This document shows, piece after piece, positions 1 through 12,164 of a stretch of DNA of 64,000 nt. The notes beneath the pieces are model-generated. The model was not told the DNA's origin. It saw only the letters and a list, made by a program, of their open reading frames with translations, and did no database searches. Location of the stretch: NCBI GenBank assembly GCA_914767715.1, contig OU612074.1, forward strand, positions 9,563,501-9,627,500, read 5' to 3'. Position 1 is the stretch's first letter. Each line of letters starts with the position of its first letter. This DNA is from Membranipora membranacea (taxonomy: Eukaryota > Bryozoa > Gymnolaemata > Cheilostomatida > Membraniporidae). A program made the position numbers and the translations under genes.

Positions 1-1655
1 TCGTCACTTAATTTTCTTGTCCCTTTTTGCCGAGCTGGTTTTGTTAGTTTTGGTTTAGCTTTGTTGCGCCCAGATCTGTCATTGAGTACCTTCACAGTTT
101 GCTGGGTGCCTGCCATCTCGAGACTAAAACACACCTTGTCTAATAAATCCCGATGGTAGCGTATCTCTTTCGTTGATGCATACTTGACTTTCTGGTAGCT
201 GTGGATTTCGGCTTGTTCTTTAAAATTATAGAAATCCTTTGATCTCATCATGTGGTCAAACATTTCCATTCCACATGGTTTGATCAGTTTTAGTTCTCGC
301 ACCAATGATACTGGTGGAAATATATCATCAGGCAGCTGACGTTCGATGACGCCATGTAAATTATCAACATCGGTAATGGAGCTATGTCCAGGCTCGCAGA
401 ATCGCTGTGTTATTGTCAGTATGGCAGGGTGTTACTGTATAAAGAGCTGCAACGCATAGCTCATGTGCGAATTTCGATTCTGCGGCACACACAAGTCAGA
501 CCAGAGGATAAGGTGGGCAGCGAGTGGATGTTCTGCGGCGATCTTTGTCAGCAACAATGTGATGGCACTGGCGATGTCATTGCCCGACTGTCCACATATA
601 GTTTCATGCCACACTGCGCAATTCGATTTTTTATTCCTGTGAACCCGAGCTGTAAGGTTGTATGTATTTAGTTTGCGCTTGTAGAAAGCTGATGATACTG
701 CAATATGCGGAAGCGCAAAGACATTTTCCAGATCAAAAGATACCACGAGCGTTTTCTGGTCTTCATTCTCATGGTCGGCCTGTCTTTGCGCTCTTGTGCT
801 ATTTTTGCTCTTAATATGTGCATTATCAGCTGCCGTGTCTTCAGTGGTTACAGTTCCGGCCTTCACTTTGAGCTTGTATAACTCACACTAATTGCAAAGG
901 TCTTTATCTGGTGGTTTGAATGATATGTTATATTGAGTATTAAATATCTCACGGTATTTCCACTCCTTCACAATCTCATCCCGCTGGTTTTCAGACATCA
1001 GCTTCGTCTTGTACATGGTATACATGCATGAGATTGTAGGCCCCTATGATAAAATATCCTGATGGTTTCTTTTCGCACATAGTGGGGCTCCAAATATGGA
1101 AAACTCTCTATGTGACGCCGACCTAGCTGGACTATGCACTCTGGTAGCTTTGTTGCAGGTGGTGGGTGGTCTGTATATACTGGATTTCCCACTTCGTCGA
1201 GGTGCTTCAGATGTCCTTTAACCCTTGACTGGCTGATTTTATGCGTGTTGAGATATAATGGTTTACATACTTTAAGCAGTTCACCGTCACTATTTTGCAT
1301 CGAATACTGAACAGATATTGAACGTTTATGTTTAAATAATGTTCGCTTTTGATCTGTAGGGGTTGCCAATATGGTCTTAGAGTAGTACTGCGGATGTTTT
1401 TGCCAGCCCATCTTACAGAAAGAATCGATAATAGCTAGTCTCTGTGCTTCGGGGAAGGCGATCTCACATCTTACCCCACAACCAGGTCCGCAGATATCAT
1501 CCGATTTGGGAGCTTTTGCTTCGATAGATTTTCCTGCACGACTAGTATATTCTGTTCCATGTTGGCAAGCTTCCTTCATGATATTGGCTTTCCATTCAGT
1601 TGGCGGTACTTCCTCTTCCCCGATAAATCTGTGCGGAATGATATTTCATCTGTGT
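1..1655 (-). pseudogene. Broken repeat-borne protein with RNase H/DDE-like core (uncharacterised animal family)
   Basis: Minus-strand coding runs from about 1655 down past base 1. Pieces at 1579-998, 1018-868, 866-432 and 430-1 together follow a large animal family usually annotated as uncharacterised and found in many copies. Landmarks are an N-terminal Cys block (CGPGCGVRCEIAF), HIESFPYLEPHY, KYREIFNTQYNISFKPP, then a core with VVSFDLEN, YKRKLNTYNL, WSDLCVPQNRN and EPGHSSITDVD. The spaced acidic residues (FDLE, SDLC, HSSITD...IE) suggest an RNase H-type DDE transposase fold; that is inference. Breaks: a frameshift near 1000-1020, a TAG near 890 between CN and CELYK, and a stop at 432. The usual SDSCGGQN motif has decayed to SDLCVPQN. 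The C terminus continues beyond the window. Confident on family resemblance, less on the transposase role. Confidence 0.6.
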
Positions 1656-1971
1656 TCTAAAATATTTAAAAACCACCATGATAAGTTTTACATAACCTGA
1701 CCTGATGTGTCTAACGTACTGTAGCACATAATAATGATGCTGCAAACTGGCGAGCTAAAATCTTCTATCCATACATTCATAAAAAAGCTTACCAGCTACC
1801 GATGCTATCATTGCTCGCAAAATCATGCTTTCAAACACTGCTCACTTTTCTTACAATGCTAACCTCCAAATCATTTTCTTTATCAGGGGCAACTCATATT
1901 GCCATGTGATGATATCAAAGTATGAGTTGTGTTCACATTACCCATTTTAAGCAATTTCTATACTATTACAG
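1656..1971. other. Stretch without recognised genes
   Basis: AT-rich sequence between the minus-strand pseudogene and the plus-strand propeller remnant. I see no ORF or repeat worth naming. Confidence 0.4.
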
Positions 1972-3519
1972 GTAGATTTACTGAAAGCCAAGGGAGAGTT
2001 ACAAAATCAACTCGATGAGATGGAGGAGATAGAATTTTCACAGCTAGAGATGACTGATCAGCAAGTTCTAGAAGTGGACAGTAAGTAATAACGTTCATTT
2101 GGAGATATTTATAATAACAAATATGAATGGAGGGAATCGATTACAGTCACAGGCTCAGGATCGTCGATTATTTTTCAAGTTGTCTTCACATGTATATGAG
2201 GGTGGACAACTCAGGTGTTGCTCAAAGTATCGGATACTCAGTATTAGTTTTGAATTATTTCTATCAATTAACTTTGTAAGTTAGTTACATCTTATCTGCG
2301 ATTGCAGCAGCCTATATGTAGGTTATATCAACTGCGGAATAATTCATTATTTCTCTGATGTGTTCACATATAATTTTAGATGCAGCAAGAATCGATTGGA
2401 ATATCACCTTGGTTTCTTCTGAAGACTTTGTGATCGGCGCCAATTTTCACAAGAATATCAAGCCACCAACATCTATGCAGTTCCTGAGGTATCTGCCTGC
2501 GGGTACATACATATCTACTGTATGCAGCTACAAAGGCTTCATATATGCGGAACTCAATAACTATACAGTCAGCAGATATGATGGTGCTGATAATCAGACA
2601 GCAAACTTCATCAAACTCACTAACTATCCGATAAATATAAGAGCCTATAAAGACAGGATTTACATTCTTATGTATGGTAAGCCATACAAAATATTTGTCT
2701 ATGATTTGAACGGGACAGATTACATCCTGGGATCATACTGGCAGCAACATGAGCTGGTGTGGCAATAAACTCTACATCGATAAAGATCAGCTTCTGGTGC
2801 AGGACATAACCAAAAAGAGAATATAAATCTAAAATTTAGATGGAACAGTTGTGAGGCAGGTTCCGTGTCCACAGACACCAGCAGGCTCTCATGTGTCAAT
2901 GAGTACAGCAGGAGATGACAGCTTCGTCTTCACCACTCACACACCACCTGCTGTAGTCAGCTTCAATTTGAGGACCTCGGCTGTACTCTGGAGGATTGGG
3001 CTCAAAGGGAAACTTTTCTCTTCAACCGTTTATAGTAATGTCGTACTTGTCAGCGGCTCTGGCTATAACAACAAAAGAGGCGTTCTGATAGAAGTACTCA
3101 ATCTAAAAACAGGTCCGTGTACTTGTTGTTTAATTTTCCCTCAACACCTTGCTATCAATCCTATGGTCTAAAGTGATTGTATCTAGCTCGAAAGCTGATA
3201 CTGCTCTGTCGAGCATTGAACACCCATGGAAGAAAACATTTGAGAGACCTCCTCCTTTGGCAAGGAGCCATTGAACAATATTTGCTTCCTACTGAGCACT
3301 CCACTAGAATGAACCCCTGGAAAATCTGTAGAGATATATCAATCGTTGGCTCAGTTGTCATCTTACTGTTTTATTTTTTATGAAGGTGAAAGGCTGAGAG
3401 AGTTCGAAGATAGAACTGGCAAACGAACACAAGTGGTTGACTTGTTTACAGATAGGGAGAGGCAAGTGGCAAGTCGCCAAGAAAGTTCTGTTCTCCTCTA
3501 TAAATTTGAGCATAAATGA
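1972..3519 (+). pseudogene. Decayed coiled-coil plus beta-propeller protein (TRIM/NHL-like), 3' part
   Basis: Three exons agree in phase. 1972-2080 follows tactattacag and ends at GTAAGT; it is charged and heptad-like (LLKAKGELQNQLDEMEE). 2380 to about 3112 follows a ttttag acceptor and encodes blade-like repeats (YISTVCSYKGFIYAELNN, VSRYDGADNQ, FVTTHTPP-type segments, SFNLRTSAVLW). 3386-3519 ends with SSVLLYKFEHK and TGA. The order coiled coil then propeller matches the TRIM/NHL-like proteins that are abundant in some invertebrates. The middle exon is broken: the frame shifts near 2746-2768 and two TAA codons lie at about 2823-2833. No B-box or RING exon was found upstream, so the 5' end is missing or unrecognised. 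An unusual intron could explain the break, but no splice pair fits. Confidence 0.45.
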
Positions 3520-3699
3520 CTACAGTCATAACCATGATATTCTTTAATATTAAGTGATCAAAACAAAGAACCATATAATGCTGATTTTTTGTATTTTTTT
3601 CATGCCGCAAAATTTATATGCCCTGCAATTCTATTTTAGTGACTTTCATATTGAGTGGTAAAAAAACTACTGTACTATTGAGACATGACTTATTACATG

Positions 3700-3870
3700 T
3701 ATTCATACCTGACAAGTCTCCCTATTTGTTGGTATGGAGGCTCCCAGTTTTTACAGGTTTTTTCTATCCCCTCCCTATCTCCCTTTTTCCTCCCATATTT
3801 CAGCTTCATTCACCCAGAAAATTCTGAAGCCTCTACTTGCAAGGGAAACTAAGTTTCCTCCCTCCACCAT
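3700..3870. repeat. Dispersed repeat remnant (copy 1)
   Basis: The stretch around gacaagtctccctattt and the following pyrimidine-rich text resembles 51050-51240 (ttgccaagtctccctattta, a 'cctccagattt' block, then 'ctatcc'). The similarity is short and judged by eye. It fits a dispersed noncoding repeat; the overlapping small ORFs are chance. Confidence 0.3.
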
Positions 3871-4492
3871 ACATATACCTATGTATTTATTTATTACCAT
3901 TACTGCTTGTATGCAGCAATTCGATATCTTTACCTGGCCTAACACTATTGATAGGGCTATCACTCCTAGTTCGGATAAAGTGCAAGAATATCTTTTGTAA
4001 AATCAAGTAAAATGATGCAATTCATAATATGAGTGCTCGTGTTTACGCTTAGAAATAATTATAACAAACGAGGGATGAATTGCACCAGAACTGCTGTACG
4101 CAGAGTGGTACTCAGGGTTGGGACCTCCCGATGTCTGGGTTAACCAACTTGTCATGTATGCATGGGCGTAGCTGGGTCATCATTGAGGGTGTTCTTTTAA
4201 GTGGGATGTAGTCTCACTAAGGCGGAAGCGCCTGAGCCGACGGCTCGTAGTGCCGGAGTAGTACAGCTGGGGGGGTCCGCCGAAGCTTTTGGTTAGCTAA
4301 CATATCACCAGAATAGATTTCAGCTGTATAAATCATAGAAATGTAAGAGTAAAATAAGATCTATTTTTTATTACTTTTTAAGTCAAAATGAAATAAATGG
4401 CCCAGGCTGGCCCAATCAGTGGTGATTTTTAGTAGTTACCTTGAATCGTGATGTAAGTTTTACTATAATATATTATATTGTTAACATGTTAG

Positions 4493-4939
4493 TTAGCTCA
4501 AAATATTTAACTCCATTCGCCGTGGGTGGAGCTGAGCAAATAGATTTACAATTCGTTCAACATCTATTTCCATGCTTCGATGGATGCTCATCATGGCGAG
4601 AGAGTCTAGTCTCTCGGAGCTCTGTGCAGCACGAAGGTAAGTGTTAAGCCTCCTGAGTCCACTGAATGATCGCTCACACTCACAGCTGGTCACAGGCCAC
4701 GTGCAGGCGATAGATAGCATGATATAAATATTCGGATAAATGTCAGAGTCACATAATTTGATAGCTGATGCAAGAGTTGAAGGCAATTCCTCAAGATTCC
4801 TGCACATGGCCTGCCAGCGTTTGTATTCTTGTTTAAATACCTCTTGTGATGGCAAGTGTTCACAATACATCTCTATAAACTCACTTAAGTCTTCCATAGC
4901 TGCAGGCTTACATAACTCAAAAGGCACCAAGTAGAACAC
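4493..4939 (-). pseudogene. hAT transposase C-terminal dimerisation region (ZMYM1-like)
   Basis: This open stretch of about 148 codons has the hallmark hAT C-terminal block: DIYPNIYIMLSIACTWPVTS, then CECERSFSGLRRLNTYLR, then ERLDSLAMMSIH, ending HPRRMEL. The order matches ZMYM1-like hAT transposases. It starts without an ATG at a GTG, so it is an internal or terminal exon of a larger gene. Upstream on the same strand, 5387-5180 encodes MRETEDGLWYTMARDMAGTV ... NTEDY, one stop, then FIPMLDHIISELDSMFDG before GTGAGT, which is the preceding part of the same protein. The stop and the unclear connection show it is not functional. Domain call confident; exon joins not. Confidence 0.75.
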
Positions 4940-5179
4940 AAGTAGAGCATAATCCTAAAGATAAATTGAGGTAGGAGGAAGGTAGCGTTCTTCCTAAATG
5001 ACCCAGTTAACAAGGCCTCGTCTCATTATTATTCGCTTCTTAGTCTCATCTACCTTTGCTGATATGTCCCAAGATAAGTCTATTGGGTTGATTCTAACAA
5101 AGATGGACACAACTTTTTGTAATCCGTTTCAAACATGAATACTACGAACGATATATAAAACTAAGGTTCAACTCACCAT

Positions 5180-5387
5180 CAAACATACTATCCAGCTCTG
5201 ATATGATGTGGTCTAGCATGGGAATAAAGCTGTTGATTATTTAGTAGTCTTCTGTGTTGACAGCAGGGGCATTAGGCCTGTGCATGCTTCTGGTTACGGA
5301 TCTTGGTTTTATCGGCTCCACATTCACGGTTCCCGCCATATCTCTAGCCATCGTGTACCAAAGCCCATCTTCAGTTTCTCTCATATT
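5180..5387 (-). pseudogene. hAT transposase upstream fragment
   Basis: Minus-strand reading gives SNMRETEDGLWYTMARDM, a KPRSVTRSMHRPNAPAVN segment, NTEDY, an in-frame TAA, then IINSFIPMLDHIISELDSMF before a GTGAGT donor. This matches the region before the dimerisation domain in ZMYM1-like hAT proteins (the usual order is Y..SI..PFLDHLI..L..RF). It belongs with 4493-4939. Confidence 0.55.
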
Positions 5388-5420
5388 GCTGTAAAACTCT
5401 TTTTCCTTTGCCCCCTGTGG

Positions 5421-6120
5421 TCCTGAAAAAACAGATGTATATTTAAAGAGTTGTGCTTACCATGTTCAGCTCCCTGACACTGAGGCGCATCTACAACACA
5501 TGACAATATGGCTATGACACTATTGTAGCAGCAAAGGGGAGAGGAAACTGGCCATGGGGTTGCCAACACCAACTCAATCAGTTCATGAGACCCAAGTATA
5601 ACATAACCCAGTCTACTACTTCCACCAGTTATTTATGTCTTAGGCCCTCATCTTATGTGCCATCTGGGAACTCACTCTAGTCTATTAATCTCTGCAGACC
5701 AAAGTAAATAATTTTGGAACCACAACCAATAGTAGCAAGGCAATTGATGTCAAAAGTCATGAATATATTGAGACAATAATGGCATTTGTTGCCTTTAATG
5801 TTTCCCTAACAACCGCTGTTGTGCTATACACCTGCAACACATAAGTTGCAGGTAGTATGTGAACATCTGTTATAACATCAATCATAGTGCATGTCAATAC
5901 ATAGTTTTGTACCAAAACACAGAGAGGTTGAAAATATGAAGAAAAAAACTTGTGACTGGACTAGAAGAGTGTTCGTTCGAACCCTTCGGGTTAGTAATTT
6001 TACATATTGAGCCAGCCAGTCTGTATTGAGTCATCATTTTCCTCATTAAAATTATGTCACCATTCATTCCGGCGTTCTTGTTGTTGTGTCAATGTGAGAC
6101 TGGAACCAGTTGAATTCAAG
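5421..6120. other. No recognised gene
   Basis: AT-rich spacer between the hAT remnant and the WSC pseudogene. A small minus-strand ORF (5381-5572) has no recognisable domain. A short palindrome (aacccttcgggtt) near 5980 is isolated. Confidence 0.35.
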
Positions 6121-6124
6121 CTAT

Positions 6125-8121
6125 GAACACCTCAGTATCATCTGGTGAGTATATGGGATGTTATGCTCCGTTCTGGAGCTCACCGAGCCTGTGAGTAACT
6201 GAATCTTTGATGGATGTATCACAGTGTATAGACAAATGTGCAGGTAAGTTGTATTTACACTTGAATCAATTTCTTTAATTTGCAGGCCTGTTTCTGGACA
6301 ACCTTTCACCCGATAGTATTATAATTTCAAGTTTGTGACTTTGTCATGAAAAGATAATTACCTAGAGTTGAAGCTTTCTTAATCCCTTAATTACAGTTAA
6401 CAAAGTCAGTTATTTATCCCAGGGACAATATTCAAATCACAGCGTGATAAAGAGCTAACTGGCCAGTATTCATAATGACGCAACTAGAACGATATTGAGA
6501 CTTTCGGGGAGGTTTCATAGAATTTCACATAAATTAATTTGGCCAATGTAGGTAGCTCTACACTAAAGGTTGGTCTTGGCTATAGATGGTTTCCATTGAC
6601 CTTGGCTGCATTTTTTTTTTGGGAATTGCTAGCAAAGGGGTATTTAAAATCATACCTTGAGCCACTTATCCCTCATGGATAACATTATTTGGCAATAAAC
6701 ACATGATGGACCAAATAAATTACTCTAACTGCAAGCAAGAACAAGCCAGATGGGTCTTTATTGCGCTGAGCAAATATCTAAGCTCTGCCAGTTAAGATTC
6801 AACCAGATTTGAAATCTGGAGCATGAAAAACCCCTTGCCCAAAATTGTAAAAGATTTGCATAGCAATTTTGCAGCTTTCTTATGATGTTTTTACGACTCA
6901 AAAAGATTTTGGTCAAAGACCAAGAGCTGGTCTTTTCAAAATCATTGAAAAGTAAATGCTTAGCCGACTTAAGCCTTATCTCAAACTTTAACAATTTATA
7001 AAGATTTTGAAAGATTGGCTGCTGAAAATATCAAATCACAAATCAAATCACAAATCAATCAACTGTGAGGTTTAAATTGCAAAGAAACCGAAATATCTAT
7101 AGCAATACCAGCCTAATTCATTGCAGTTATAGAGTTAAAATTGTTTAAGATTGACATGCTACAGCAACATAATCTTGCTTATAATCTCTCTTCAAGCACA
7201 ATAATATAGTCTTACAATAAACTAGTACCTCAATTTCTTCAATTTCTCACAATCCAGTCGAGATAGTAAATTAATCGTTTGCCTGCAGAACCTGTCCCAG
7301 TTTGCGGAGGCTGATAGACACAAAAGGTTGAAGTGACACTTTTCATGGGATGATCATAAGTTGACAATATTTTAAGCAGAGGAACCAGTATGATTTGCAT
7401 TCACAATCATGGTTGAAAAGCATTCTGTAGATTACTTAGCCAGTGCAAAAAAATCATTTCTTTTTCAGAACGCCAGATTGAGTATGCAGTAGTTTACCAG
7501 CACGTATGCTACTGCATAGATGCTGATATCGAACACCGTCCAACAGTTATAACTCTCTTTGTGATTTCATATGTGTCGGCAACACAGATGTGTATTGTGG
7601 GAGAGAAGACGCATATAGTGTATTCAAAATCAACTACGGTAGGAAAATGATCATAATGTTTTTTTGAGTATTTGCCCTACTATTTTACCCTTCATTAGTT
7701 AGAGAGATGTGGAACATCTGAATCCATATCAGATATACTTCTTTCAATCATAAATGTAGAATGAACGTCTTCGAGTCTTGAATCCTCAGGCCATCCAAAT
7801 ATTTCACCCTACCAGACTATAAACCTGGATATAAGATAACCGTATCAAATGATAATTGCAGAAGTTGAAGTTGAAGTCAGAACTGGTAACTTCAAGTTTA
7901 TGGAAACCGTACAGGTACTGGGATTGTTCGGAGGTTCTATGATCAGGTCTTTCAATGGTATATTATCGGTAGAGTCATGTGCTTATCAGTGCACCAAAAG
8001 CATTCACAGATGTAAAATACTCTGCTTCAATCCTAACTCAAATGTATGTAGTCTTTTCTGGTCGTTTATGTGTCCAAGTTTCAATAATTTGAACGTTCTC
8101 GTCTACTACATAGGTGCATGA
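6125..8121 (+). pseudogene. WSC plus PAN/apple-like secreted protein, decayed paralogue (copy A)
   Basis: Three exons correspond one to one with the intact gene at 12165-13970. About 6125-6278 encodes EYMGCYAPFWSSPSL, an in-frame TGA, then LMDVSQCIDKCAG before GTAAGT. About 7471-7637 encodes the second half of the WSC domain (VCYCIDAD ... CDFICVGNTDVYCG ... VFKINYG) but needs a one-base frame change near 7550. About 7830-8121 encodes the PAN-like part (GGSMIRSFNG, SCAYQCTKSIHRCKILCF, VCSLFWSFMC) and is open to its stop. No signal-peptide exon was found. Exon order, phases and spacing match copy B, so this is a local duplicate that lost function. The third exon is better kept than the first two. 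Confidence 0.7.
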
Positions 8122-11100
8122 ATACTTCAGATGTGGCACCATGTACTTTCAAATAATGAGTTTGCAATGCCAAATTCACTGGTCATTTTAGCATCGTCCA
8201 ATAATGAAAAATGTGTGATGGTTTCACAGTTTCTACCAGCAGATAGAATTGTGAATACATAACACAGGAAAACTCCAATATCCAAACCAAAATAAAATCC
8301 CGTGACCAGATAACACAAACTAATTTCTTTCATCATATCGCAAACATTATCAGTGTTGAAATATGATTAGCGGACAAAAAAACTTCAGGCAAGCAGTTGG
8401 TTAGAGGCATTCTTTCTGGTTTGTGGTTATTATTGTGATCTAAGCTGTCTTGATGATATACATTCTTACATTACGTGTACATGGAGACACGTCCGTTTCT
8501 GCCTTTATCAAGCCAAGTAACATGGTCATAGTAATATTATCGCCAAGCAATCTCTAATAAACATCATTTACACATTTACCAAGACAGAACCTGTCTCACA
8601 ACAAGCAATAATTTATTTGAAGTATAGAATTTTTGGTGTTTTGAAATAACACATTCAGTTTCATATCTGTAGCATAGCTTCTTTTTAGATAAATGGATGA
8701 GGAACGGATACTTCAACATATAAATGTTAGGATGATGCTGCTGAAAAATTTGTGTTCAGTTGGACAATGTCATTGTCCTAACTTGCTTTTCTTTGTGACC
8801 AAACAAACGAGCAGCATAATAACTTTGCATTCTGTAATAGGCTAGGGTTCAGAGGAATACAAGCTGAATGGTTTAGTACATTAAACCTCTAGTCCATCCT
8901 CATTTTTTCTTCATGTTATGCTGATCCAAATATTTGTTCAGGGGATTACAACTTTGATCATCAAAAACAAAACCTTTATACCTCTATTTGATTTGGATTG
9001 GCATTTGATTTACCAAGATTTGCTTCCATGAAACACACATATTTCATTATTTTGATTTTGTTTGCAATTGCATCTTTTGAAAAGCATTGTGGTGTTACAC
9101 ATTTCATCAGGATTTGTTCACAGTACTTGCTCTTGTCAAAATTGCCACTGCGAGAAATTTCCTAGATATAGCTATATAGCTAGCTAATTTTGAAGAGTAA
9201 GATTGTAACATAAGATGATAAAACACTTTGATTCTTTAAGAAAGACATGTGTTTTCTACAATGGTTAAGCATGAAATAATTGAGCTCTAATTAGAAATGA
9301 CGTCAAACAGAGACCTATCATACCTTTTTCATGAATAGTCAAAATGTACGCAAACTTTAACAGTAAAAAAGTTCAGCGATTCTCTTCTAAAACATCATTG
9401 ATTCTGAAAATGAGTTTTTTCAATCATATCACATTAACTCGTTAATCATAACATACACTATAAAAGTGAACATTCATAAGAATAATCACACGCCTATTGC
9501 AAAACTTATTCAACTACTTCAGTATGCACTTTCTGTTGCGTCTGCTGTTGCGTCGTGGCGAGGCAACTCTAGCGCATTTATACTCCCAATCATTCATGCT
9601 CAAATAGGCAATGCATCCATATTAGGAACCTATTTTGAATAACAATAGAATACCACTTATTTTGCCAGCACACTAGTTTTCAGTGCAAATCAGTTGTTTG
9701 ATGAAACCCAAGGGAGATGTTGAATTAATATCGTGTCAATGTACACAAAGATTCTATAACTAATAATCTATATATAATACTAGTGATCTGTGCACCAATG
9801 GAGGAAAGGAGGTATTTTATTTTTCTTATTAAATCCTCATGGTATCTTCTCAGAGCGCTGTTTATCATGTTTGCTATTTTAAGGCAAGTTGGCATTTGTT
9901 CATGATCAAACCAACCATTATTATGCTATATCAAGACACACAGATCTACAGATCTTTGTTTTTGTGCTTTGTTTTTCTTCCCACATCACAAGGTTCTCTC
10001 AAATCACACTGTTTACAATTTGTCCCTCTTAATTACTGTCTTACGATGGCAATGGCATAACAATAAAAATATCACTAGTCATCCGTAAACACCATCCAGC
10101 TCAACTCAATGGACTTATCGCTACACATTGTAAGAAATAAATATATGCAGGCTATTTTTTCATCATAATTCATAGTTTTTGATGTCATCACGAGTACGTT
10201 ACCCGCTAGCAAGTTATCATTAGATTGTGATTATAAATTTTTACCAGAGTTATTTCATGCCGATCCCATTCCCTAGCTTTGAATAATTTAAACCTGGTAG
10301 GGGTGGGCAAAAGTAGAATTTTCTCACTCACTCTTTTGGTCTACCCTCAAGTGAATGAGAGTCAGCCAACTGGACCACAAGTAAAGTTGAGTGAAGTAAA
10401 ACAATTTACGGAGCTCCAGAGTAGAGTAAATAGTGAAAGTACACCGGTTAGAGTAGTGAGAAAGAGCGGAGCACTGGTCTCAAAGTCAAATAAATAAAAG
10501 TAATGTTCAAAAAGAAGGTCTCTGAGCATAGTAAAAACAAGTGATATTTCACACTGCAGAGTGGGAATCATGGCAAATAGAACTTACGATGAATCCGAGC
10601 TTGGTCAAAGCAAAAGTTGCAGTATTTTGAAGGATTTGTCTTTTCTTAAAAGAGTAAGAGAAAACTGTAATCATGCTTAAACTTTTTACATTTTTACAAT
10701 ATGAAAATAAGGATATGACAAATTTAGTAACAATTGTTGGCAAAATATTAATATTTAATAACACTCTTGTCTCCTAGAGTAGCTCACGGTAAACACTCTA
10801 TGAGTACAGTCATGGTATTGACCAAGATTAGAGTGATTTTCACCGTTTCCCCCAACTTAAGAGCGAGTATGTAGCTGGAGTTGCCAACCCATGAAACTTG
10901 GTACTCTTTCGAATTACATTGATAGGTATTTATACGAGCTGTTGGGACATGCAGATGAGCGATAACAACTTTGACAGCTGTTTTGATGACCCTGAGCTTC
11001 TACGAACCCTTCGCATAACAGTAGAGCTCATAAGAAATGAGCTCTGTATATGTGACCCAAAGGAATTAGTTGATCCTGATAGCGTCAATAATAAGTTTGT

Positions 11101-12164
11101 CTTGATAAGTCAAAATGAAAATGTCCAATCTTTTGGCATGTTTTTAATATGTGCCTGTCAAGGAAAAACTCTAAGTTTATGGAAGTTGTTAGCTATGGCA
11201 CCTCAACCTAAGGAACTAAATCCTATACTTTAAAAGTATTATCACCGTCGCCGATCTGTGTCTGAATGGAAATCTGCTCCATACTGTGATATATCACTAC
11301 ACAATGACAACTCATGATTGCCCTTGTTAATATGCCTCTTCTGCCACTACTTCTGAAACAATTAACTGTGGGCAACCATGATAGAAACAATGAGATTATG
11401 CTTGACTAATGAGTTTCACATCACGAAAACCATTTTCATTTCTGAAACAAACCAAAATGAAATCTGTGTGATTATCAATTCATCTGCAGTTTAAGTACTA
11501 TTTTAGGCGGGAAACTGTAGAAGAAATATAACCTACATATAGGAAGCGCATAACAATTGTGCATTGTTATATTACAGTATATATAGTTTTCATTTGTATT
11601 GATTTTCTTATTCTTGTGATATGATTACCAAGGCCAGTTCATCTCATCACATTACCTTCTTTATCTCCTGTTCTATTTGGTGAGTTAACTTTTGCTTCTG
11701 CTATTTCATAACCTACTGTCAATTTATGCAACAGCATATTGCTGATTTGTTTTCTGTTTTGAAGGAATTTATGATATTTTAGCAGGTTATCAGGATTTTT
11801 TAAGGCCATAGTAAGTACAATATCTAGTACTAATGTATTGAATAATATGACTTGTGATGGCAATACATATTATACATGGATTTTAGAAAGCTTTATTTTG
11901 AAGAAACTATATGAATAAATTTGCGTAATAGGTCAGCATGTCATGTAAACAGCGATTGCCCGATCGAAGAAACAGGGTCTGATTTTCACATTTATTACAA
12001 TGGTGACAAACACCAATTCATATTCTAAAGCTACTGAGACCTAAGCATAACTTAAACTTAAACTGCACATTTTTTACATAAAAAATTTACCATATTTGAT
12101 TATCATTTATTTCAGTTCCTTGGCTGACGGTGATCTCCATCTTTTTCTAACTACAGCGACAGAT
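8122..12164. other. Long stretch with no confident gene
   Basis: About 4 kb of AT-rich sequence between the two WSC copies. It holds one unassigned ORF (10898-11233), a hAT-like start sequence (taggggtgggcaaaag, about 10297) without a partner end, and a patch rich in gagt/actc words (10300-10480). I see no exon chain. Confidence 0.4.
10898..11233 (+). other. Unassigned ORF, 111 codons
   Basis: The ORF starts at a GTG-type codon in the reading used, with an internal ATG near 10951 (MSDNNFDSCFDDPELLRTLR). It reads as acidic, moderately charged protein (DPKELVDPDSVNNKFVLIS). No domain is recognised, there is no clear splice acceptor or donor at its edges, and no paralogue is seen. It may be chance or a transposon fragment. 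Confidence 0.2.

Larger units (their letters stand above)
4164..5420 (-). mobile_element. hAT-family DNA transposon remnant
   Basis: The 4164 end carries catgggcgtagctgggt, similar to the start of many animal hAT elements, followed by the GC-rich subterminal stretch (gcggaagcgcctgagcc ... gtccgccgaagctttt) common near such ends. The coding part is on the minus strand: the dimerisation region at 4493-4939 and an upstream piece at about 5387-5180. No matching second end or 8-bp target duplication could be fixed near 5400-5600, so the right border is approximate. Confidence 0.55.

Noticed and set aside
10297-10860. Second hAT-like non-autonomous element
   Set aside because: A start-like taggggtgggcaaaag is present, but no matching inverted end or target duplication was found.
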